This document shows positions 57,201 through 64,000 of a stretch of 64,000 nt of DNA, in pieces. The notes beneath the pieces are model-generated. The model ran no database searches. It had not been told where the DNA came from and saw nothing but the letters and a program-made list of their open reading frames with translations. Each line of letters starts with the position of its first letter. Position 1 is the stretch's first letter. The DNA is from Sinotaia quadrata (Eukaryota > Mollusca > Gastropoda > Architaenioglossa > Viviparidae). The stretch spans positions 31,961,117 through 32,025,116 of the forward strand of contig CM054179.1 of assembly GCA_028829895.1 (NCBI GenBank), read 5' to 3'. The position numbers and the translations under genes are program-made.

Positions 57201-59728
57201 AACACCACCACCCCTTTCTGATGATATTGCAATTATTTTTTATCTGAAACACAAAAGTGCCATATTTCAGCTAGAACAGTAATAAGAAGTCAAGAAGTCT
57301 CTTGTTAGAAACTATTGAAGTAGAGAGTAAATATATAAATTACTGAAGTAAAAAGCAAACGCCAATACATAACATTTTCTACAGACAACTCCTTATGAAT
57401 CACTAACAAGATTCTATCTTTTATAAATAAAATTAGTATGGTATAGCAATTAATGTCAAATAATAGACAAACTACTTAAAATATTAAATGTAGTAATTAA
57501 TGTGAAGTTGTTGAAAATACTATTAAATTATAACAATTAATGTCAAATTATTAAAATGGATTACTGTACTAGGTCTATAGCAAAAAATGTCAATGATTAA
57601 AACTACTCTAGTATAGATATTAATATCAAATGATTAAAAAGACTTGTAACAGCTTACAGCATATACTTAAGAATTCTTTGCTGATAGACTAGGATCAACT
57701 CTCTTAACAGATTCCAGTTATTAACTCTCTGAACCCAATTTCAGTAAGATAAGATATCTTGAGATGGTTTTACTTCACAATCATCTGTTGAGATTTTAAG
57801 AAGTAGCAGTATCATTAGTTTTATAGAATTATCCAAAATTCTTATGTCTTTTGGAAAAAAATATTTTAATGTAGGAAAGACTGATAAATATAAAGTTGAT
57901 ATGATAAATAAGTTGATAAGTCGAATGTTTCTGCCACATAAAACATTTCTGTACTCTTTATTCTTTTATTAAATTGATTCAACTCATGGGTATTTCTTTG
58001 TAATTGCAATCTGATAAATCTATTTACAATCTTAGACAGCAATAATTCAAACTACATGTATGGTATACTGTTCAATTATGCACTAGAGGCACATGACCAA
58101 CAATAATTGAGCTTGGCTTTAATTAAAATGGTTGGGAAGTACATTGGATTGGACATGGGAGATATTGCATCCAATACTAACAATAAATAATAGAATTAAT
58201 ACTACTTTTACTAGCAATAGCGCCTCAAAATCTACAACACTAGGTAGAAAAGGGAAACAAACAGAAATCACTTTAGACACTAAACAAATGTTTTTCAGTC
58301 ATAGACCACTTTAGAACAAAGACTTTCACATGCTGGAGAAAGTAAAAAGAAAGATGATCACAATTTTTCATTTTTTGTAGAGGACTTTGAGGAGAATTAC
58401 AGACGAAGATGTCAAAGATAATGTCAAATTAGAAATAAATACACTTTTAAGACATGCATTAAGAAAACAAAAATGGGAATTAGGACAACTTATTACACCA
58501 TAAGTTCAGTATTTAAACAATAACTAATGCTGTATGAGTGACTTTCAATGAAATATGGAATACATTTGGAAGTAATTAAGTAAAAGACCACACATACAAT
58601 TTTTTTTTTTTACAAACTCTCACAGCTATCTTTTATCCTTCTCATGGTATATAAAATCTTTCAAGTAAAAAACAACAATAATACTTGATTTATAGAATGA
58701 AAGTGCTTATAATATATAAATGTACAGTTTGTCCAAAATATCATTGAAAATTAAATAGGTAATTTTCTTCTGATTTGAATAAAATAAGCATATTGAATAT
58801 GACAAGGAGATTGCAGTACATGAATATATTTAATCTGGATAAGTTGAATTATTTTATGTTCTAGCGAGGTAATTCACTAAATGATTTAAATAAAACAAAA
58901 GTTATTTATAGTTCATTTATTTTATAATTAGTACTCCTTTACTAGTGCAGTACAGTAGTAGCATGTGCACTTGTCAATTCAGTGACATACAGTTATGTTA
59001 ATAAAAATTGCTGTTTGTTAAAAATTAATTGTTTGAAAAGTATTCAACAAGCTGTAATCATATCAAATATTTCTGCATTTGGAGCAGTCTAGCAATTTAC
59101 CAGTTAAGTGGGTTTTTGTTTTTGTAAATTGTAATTCTTGTTGTTTGGAAATAAAAGTCTAAGATAGTCAAATTAATGTCACCAAATTAACTTTGGAATA
59201 TAAAATAAACTACAATGAGGTAGTTAATAACTAAAAACTATTTTGTAATTATATTTTCTGTGTTGTGTGAATGATCAACAGATCATTAATTAAGTAAACC
59301 TTGAGTTAATTAATTAGTTGATTGCACTTTATCCAAGAGTGAAATTGATGATTTATTTATTTGCTTGAAATGCTTTTATTATTGCTTCCATATGTTTATA
59401 ATTTTTTTAAAATCTATTTCTGATTATGATTTATGAGATTGAATGTGCTTGTTTACTGATTTGTATTCAACTTCAAGTGAGTTAGCTGCACTTGCAGTGT
59501 TTTACAAAACTCATTTAGTCATGAATTATACCCCAAAAGCATGTCATATGTATACTTACAAAGAAACCTGTAATCTCTAATGTCTCTTAACATTACTCAT
59601 GTAACACAATGACAACTTAAATATTAAAAAAACTACTATTGTGTCATGGTTGTTCTTTTGCTTGGATGTGATTCTACAAATAAAATGAAAAAGTTTTACA
59701 TACACTAAATAAAATAAACCTATAAAGA

Positions 59729-59730
<2 letters not shown>
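54294..59730. other. AT-rich downstream region, no gene seen
   Basis: There is a TA repeat at about 54943-54960. At about 56690-56790 is a patch (GGGCCAGAC ... GGCCAGATTTGG) resembling decayed hAT/Charlie ends. Short open frames (for example 55742-55948 and 56520-56885, minus) show no recognisable domain. The rest is featureless. Confidence 0.45.
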
Positions 59731-59802
<72 letters not shown>

Positions 59803-59809
59803 CGCGTGC
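59731..59809. repeat. (TG)n followed by (CG)n
   Basis: A TG tract of about 60 bases runs directly into GCGCGCGCGCGCG. An alternating purine-pyrimidine tract this long is a classic Z-DNA-forming sequence. Confidence 0.95.
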
Positions 59810-59887
59810 AGTATGATATTATTATTAATTCAAAAATGAACTACATGATAGTAAAAGTTAGCACTAACAATAAAAAATAAAAATCAG

Positions 59888-61785
59888 TGTCGCTGGGGTG
59901 CTGGTGGTGGTGCTGACTGTTGCTGGCCTCTCTCTCCTCGGTCAAAGGGGGGAGGTCAGGTCAGCTGTCACGACTTGCTGAGATCACAACGAGTGACTGA
60001 GGTGTAATATAATCACTCTGCACTCAGACACCACAAATGTTCTTGTGAGTGAAAAATCTTGACTTTGAGATGCAGGGTAAAATGTGAAAGTCAGCGTGTA
60101 TGTGTGAATGTAGTGTGAATGTGATGTGAGGGATGAACAAACAAACAATTGTACCAACACACTTTCACAACAAAGAGAGAAAAACCCAACTCTTGAAGAA
60201 GAGCTAAAAGAAGATGATGGGGCTAACTCTCTCGTTAGTCATTCATTCAAAAATTCATCCACTCAACATTTGTGGGACAGGGAACCAGAGCAATGAATGA
60301 TGATAAATAAAATAAAATAAAATAACAAAATCAACAATGAAAAACAGCGGTGATGACCACAATAATACTGCCAAATAAATTGGTGAAGACCCACAATATT
60401 TAATAATATGCATAAACTACAATGGCGGTGAAGACCGCAAAAAGCTTTCAAATGCTAATGACAATTAGCCTTACACAATAATGGGTGAAGACCCAGTACA
60501 AATAGTGCCTAAATTTACAAAATGATGGTGATGACCGGAACACTTTATCATTTAACAAGTAAAAATTAATACTACAAAGTTGTCTCAATTTAGAATTAAA
60601 AGTTTGTAGAAAATGTCCTGGAAATATTTATAAAATATTTAGGGTATAAACCCAATCAACATCTTAATTAAATGTTTATAGAAAAATGTTTAAGTGAAAA
60701 CCCAATCATCAATAAATGTTCAACAGTTTATAAATATTCAAGAAGAATGTTTTTAAAGAAATATCAATAATATTTATAAACTAAATAATTATAATAAACT
60801 TAAAACTATGCTAACCTACCTACCTAAGTGAATGCACCCTAAATTAATTATTCTACTTACAATTATTGAAGGGTTGATCAAACCCAAACACGCACTAACA
60901 CTGCACAAAAGAATGTGAAGTCCTGTAATATCAAGTACACAAATGCCAATGCACTGGCAATACAAAAGTCACAGGTGAAAACTTGGTCCCGCTGATATGA
61001 AGAAAATGTACGTAGTATATGTAAATAAATGAGTCAACACTGAAGAGTTGTCTGTCCTCGAAGATTTGCCTCCCTTGTTGAAAAACAAGATGGACCTCGC
61101 ACTGAAAAGTGTGAAGGACTAGTTAGTGTATGGGTGAATATCCTCGCGTGGTTTAACATCAACAGTTCCACTGATATATTACAACAGCCAAGGGTATTGC
61201 TCCGACCAGGTAGAAGGTGAAAGACCAGTACCACTGAAGACCCAGGTAGACGAAAAAATAGTGTTCGAATATGCTGCTGACTTGGTCACACGAATGGTGA
61301 ACATTCGCAAGATAAATTCCGAGTTATGAACTGGGAGAATAAAATCCCGTGATGGACTCAGAATTGCGACACTCCCTGTCATCAGTCCATAAACTCATAC
61401 ACTGAACAAACATGTCAACACACTGCTTTTTATAAAAGCTAACCTTTTTTTAAAAGAAAACACGAGAATCTCATGACTGTCTTTTGTCTTGCTTGTGCAC
61501 TCACGCTATGGTGCATTCACTAAAATAGTCCCTAAAATTCTAATTAATGACTAAAAACTAGCTAGAACAATTTCTATCTATTATTAAACTAATTATCTAA
61601 CCCTAACAGAAATAATTTAACAAACAAATCAAATTAAAGTGCTAAAAATACACAAACATTCTGGCAGAGCATGATCATGTCACCCATTCACGCACATTAA
61701 TACATTGTAAAACGTCACAGGTCTAAGGGAGGTAAGAAAGTAAATTTTAAAAAATTTCCTGACTCACTCCCCTTACTCTGTGACA
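59888..61785. repeat. Solo LTR with perfect ATCAG duplication
   Basis: The 1898-bp unit starts TGTCGCTGGGG and ends CTCTGTGACA. It is flanked by ATCAG at 59883-59887 and 61786-61790. TG...CA ends and a 5-bp duplication are diagnostic of an LTR left after recombination between the two LTRs of an element. It shares no obvious sequence with the Gmr1-type LTRs, and the family and strand are unknown. It contains a run of small stem-loops at 60349-60702. It ends just 17 bases before a hAT end. Confidence 0.85.
60349..60702. repeat. Series of GGTGAAGACC-type mini-hairpins
   Basis: The motif starts at 60349, 60382, 60427, 60484, 60527, 60642 and 60692. The best copies form GCGGT-GAAG-ACCGC (60425-60438) and TGGGT-GAAG-ACCCA (60482-60495), each a five-base-pair stem. 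GGGT-ATAA-ACCC lies at 60642-60653. The unit flanks are AT-rich and loosely similar. Confidence 0.6.
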
Positions 61786-61802
61786 ATCAGCATGCCTGTA
61801 AT

Positions 61803-64000
61803 CAGGGGTCTCAAACTCATTTTACCTGGGGGCCACTGGAATTAAAGTCTGGGTGAAGCTGGGCCGTATCATTATTCCCTGCGGCAACGCTTCCTTTTAC
61901 ACAGCTCAGACACATTTGGCTTCAGGGAGGAAGCCACTGAGACCCTAAGTGTGGCTTGAAGATGCTTATCAGTAAGTTTGGACCTGAATTTTGACTTTTT
62001 AAAGTTCATGGTGGAGAAGAGTTTTTCACACAGATAGGTGCTCCCAAAAAGGCACACGGTCCACTTGAACATCCTGGAAAGCTCAGGGAAGGTAAGGGGC
62101 AATTCTCTCAAAAAACTGTCCAAGCTTGTCTGCTTTTCCACTCACCTCCCTGAACATGGCTTTGAGTTCAGAATTACACTGTATGTCAATTAGCTCCATT
62201 TGAAGCACAGGAGGGGCATCTTCCACATCGAAGGAGAAGGGGTCAGCAAATATTTGAAAGGTGGTTCTGCATTTCTTGAAATCTGCAAACCTGTGATCAA
62301 ATTCTTCCTGCAGCCTTACAATGGCATCAAAATACTTCTCACCACTGAATGGTGTGCCAGAATCCATGAGTGCCTTATATGTTGGGAAATGGCAGAGGTT
62401 TTGTCTGAGAAAACTGGGCTTTCCATAACACAAGTTTTGTGGAAAATGCTCTGACATTGCCATATGCTGTGCTGACAAGCTGCCCCTGGCCTTGTTCAGT
62501 ACATTCAGCTCTTGTATGATGTCAACAAGAACAGCTAAGTCCATGAGCCATTTGGGATCACTTAGTACAGGAACAGCCATCCCATCCTTCTCCATGAAGG
62601 TTTTCACTTCTGCTCTCAACTCATAAAACCTCTTCAAGACCTGTCCCCTGCTAAGCCAACGTACCTCGGTGTAGTAGAGTACATCCTCATATGCTGACTC
62701 TATTTCCTCTAAAAAGGCACGGAACTGCCGGTGCTTTAAGCCCCTGAATCTGATATGGTTGATGCATTTCACAACGTCAGACATCACATTGTCAAACTTC
62801 AGGCATTTGCTGCAAAGGGCCTGCTGATGTATAATGCAGTGCAGAGCAATGGCCTCTTCTACACCTTCTTCTAATTTTCTCTGAACAAGTGCCACGACTC
62901 CATTTCTCTTCCCTGTCATTGGATGGCGCTCCATCGGTTATTATTCCAGCAAAACTCTTCCATAGTAAGCCAGCATCTGCAATGGTATCACACAGCCAGT
63001 GGAATATCTCCTTAGATGTGGTTTGGCCATGCATTGGAATCACTGTGAGCAACTCCTCCATCACTTCAAAATTATCGTCAACACCACAGACACATATTGC
63101 GAGCTGCACAGTGTCAGTGATATCGGTGCTCTCATCAAGAGCGACTGAATATGCAAGGAAATGTTTAGCTTTCTCATGCAGTTGATTGTAAATGTTACCT
63201 GACAGGTCAGAAATGCGCTCTGCTACTGTGTTGGCTGAGAGGCTGATGTTGCTAAATTGACTGTTCTTTTCTGGAGCACATTTTGATGAACTCGCCGTCT
63301 TTAAATGGCTTTCCTGCTTTAGCAATCATCTCACTCACCACATAGCTAGCTTTGACTGCCGCATCACTCTCTTTGCTTGCTTTCTTGAAAAATTCTTGTT
63401 GCCTCAGTAAACATGTTTTAAGTTTGACGACTCCATCCTCTCTCTCATCTTGCTGGTATTTTGCATACTCCTCAGCATGTCTAGTTGAGTAATGATGTCT
63501 GATGTTGTACTCCTTGTGCACCTCAACTTTCTCTGTGCATATAAGACACTTCAGGATGTCCCTGTGCTCAAAAAAATTGTTTGTGCTCATCGCCAACCTT
63601 TCTCTTCATGGCAGATTTTGAGTAAGACATGACTGGGGATGGGTTACAAAATAAAACAAAAACAAAGAAACGTATTTACACTGGGTGACAGGTTGTATTT
63701 TCTCTCCACTCGATGACAATCATGTTTCAATTGACTTTCAGCATGTTTCCTACTTTGCAATGTGTAGCAGTCTAAAAGCTCTTCCGGTCAAAAACAGTTT
63801 CTGTGAGAGTTAGCTGCCTGCTAATGTATGCAATATGTAACAGGCTTGGCAAAGAAAGTGCTGAGTTTGGAAACACAACGTGCTGGTTGTTAATTTGCTT
63901 TGCTGTCATGATCCTGAGGTATGGTAGCCCACAGGTGACAAAAACTGTCATTTCTAAACCACTCATCTGTATGTAGGCCTGAAGGGTCTATAATCTATAT
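61803..64000 (-). mobile_element. GTF2IRD2/Charlie-like hAT element, cut by window edge
   Basis: The left end CAGGGGTCTCAAACTCA at 61803-61819 is the classic terminal inverted repeat of Charlie-type hAT elements. The transposase pseudogene starts 53 bases further in. The matching inverted end is not found up to 64000, so the element's other end lies outside the window. The candidate 8-bp duplication is CCTGTAAT (61795-61802). Confidence 0.75.
61872..63630 (-). pseudogene. GTF2IRD2-like hAT transposase, four frame breaks
   Basis: The reading starts at an ATG at 63630 (MSYSKSAMKRK), followed by a CxxC...H zinc finger (CLICTEKV) and AYSVALDESTDITDTVQLA with the first catalytic Asp. Next come GIITDGAPSMTGK-type residues across a break, ALHCIIHQQALC, EVRWLSRGQVLKRFYELR, and the C-terminal FGSTYLCEKLFSTMNFKKS dimerisation block ending near 61872. 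These are the hallmarks of the hAT family domesticated in vertebrates as GTF2IRD2. The frame changes at about 63575 (run of seven T), 63275 (AAAA), 62925 and 62107 (run of six). Otherwise conservation is high and almost no stops are met, so the copy is young, or some breaks are sequence errors. Confidence 0.8.

Noticed and set aside
1..64000. CRISPR arrays, tRNA and rRNA genes, bacterial-type operons
   Set aside because: The tandem repeats here are minisatellites without unique spacers; no tRNA box pair or rRNA segment was recognised; gene structure is clearly spliced eukaryotic.

Overview
The window is 64 kb of AT-rich, intron-rich animal DNA. It holds one recognisable host gene, interrupted and surrounded by transposable elements. 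The gene family, long introns, microsatellites and element mix (RTE- and R4-like LINEs, several hAT families, a Tigger-like fragment, Gmr1-type Ty3/gypsy) point to a bilaterian invertebrate. A mollusc or other lophotrochozoan, or an arthropod, would all fit; the sequence alone does not decide, and I assign no species.

Host gene (+ strand, 2395-54144): eleven exons join without a frame break into 758 codons plus a stop. They encode the C-terminal part of a nose-resistant-to-fluoxetine (NRF-6)-like multipass membrane acyltransferase (acyltransferase-3 fold). The 5' exons (signal peptide, NRF domain, first membrane helix) are not visible and presumably lie upstream. The position of the family's R-x10-H histidine is serine.

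Region by region: 1-1085 holds two element fragments (RTE-like LINE tail; hAT C-terminus). 2395-5332 carries exons 1-3. The 6.8-kb intron 5333-12116 contains two diverged solo LTRs, one split by a degenerate ZNF862-like hAT element. 12117-12799 carries exons 4-5. The 14.8-kb intron that follows contains the main find: a complete, very young LTR retrotransposon (15407-23720, minus strand) with 1547-bp LTRs, an ATAAG target duplication, a tRNA-Pro-type primer site and one 1458-codon ORF in the order gag-protease-integrase-RT-RNase H. In that order integrase precedes RT, as in Ty1/copia and the Gmr1 group of Ty3/gypsy. Exons 6-11 (27578-54144) are separated by introns holding minisatellites, an R4-like LINE remnant, a hAT pseudogene, a fold-back element, a Tigger-like fragment and more LTR pieces.

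Downstream (54145-64000): AT-rich DNA, a long TG/CG tract, a solo LTR of another family with a perfect ATCAG duplication (59888-61785), and a GTF2IRD2/Charlie-like hAT transposase pseudogene running off the right edge. I saw no tRNA, rRNA or CRISPR. The elements appear to be independent insertions. The sequence shows no functional link between them and the acyltransferase beyond intron expansion.
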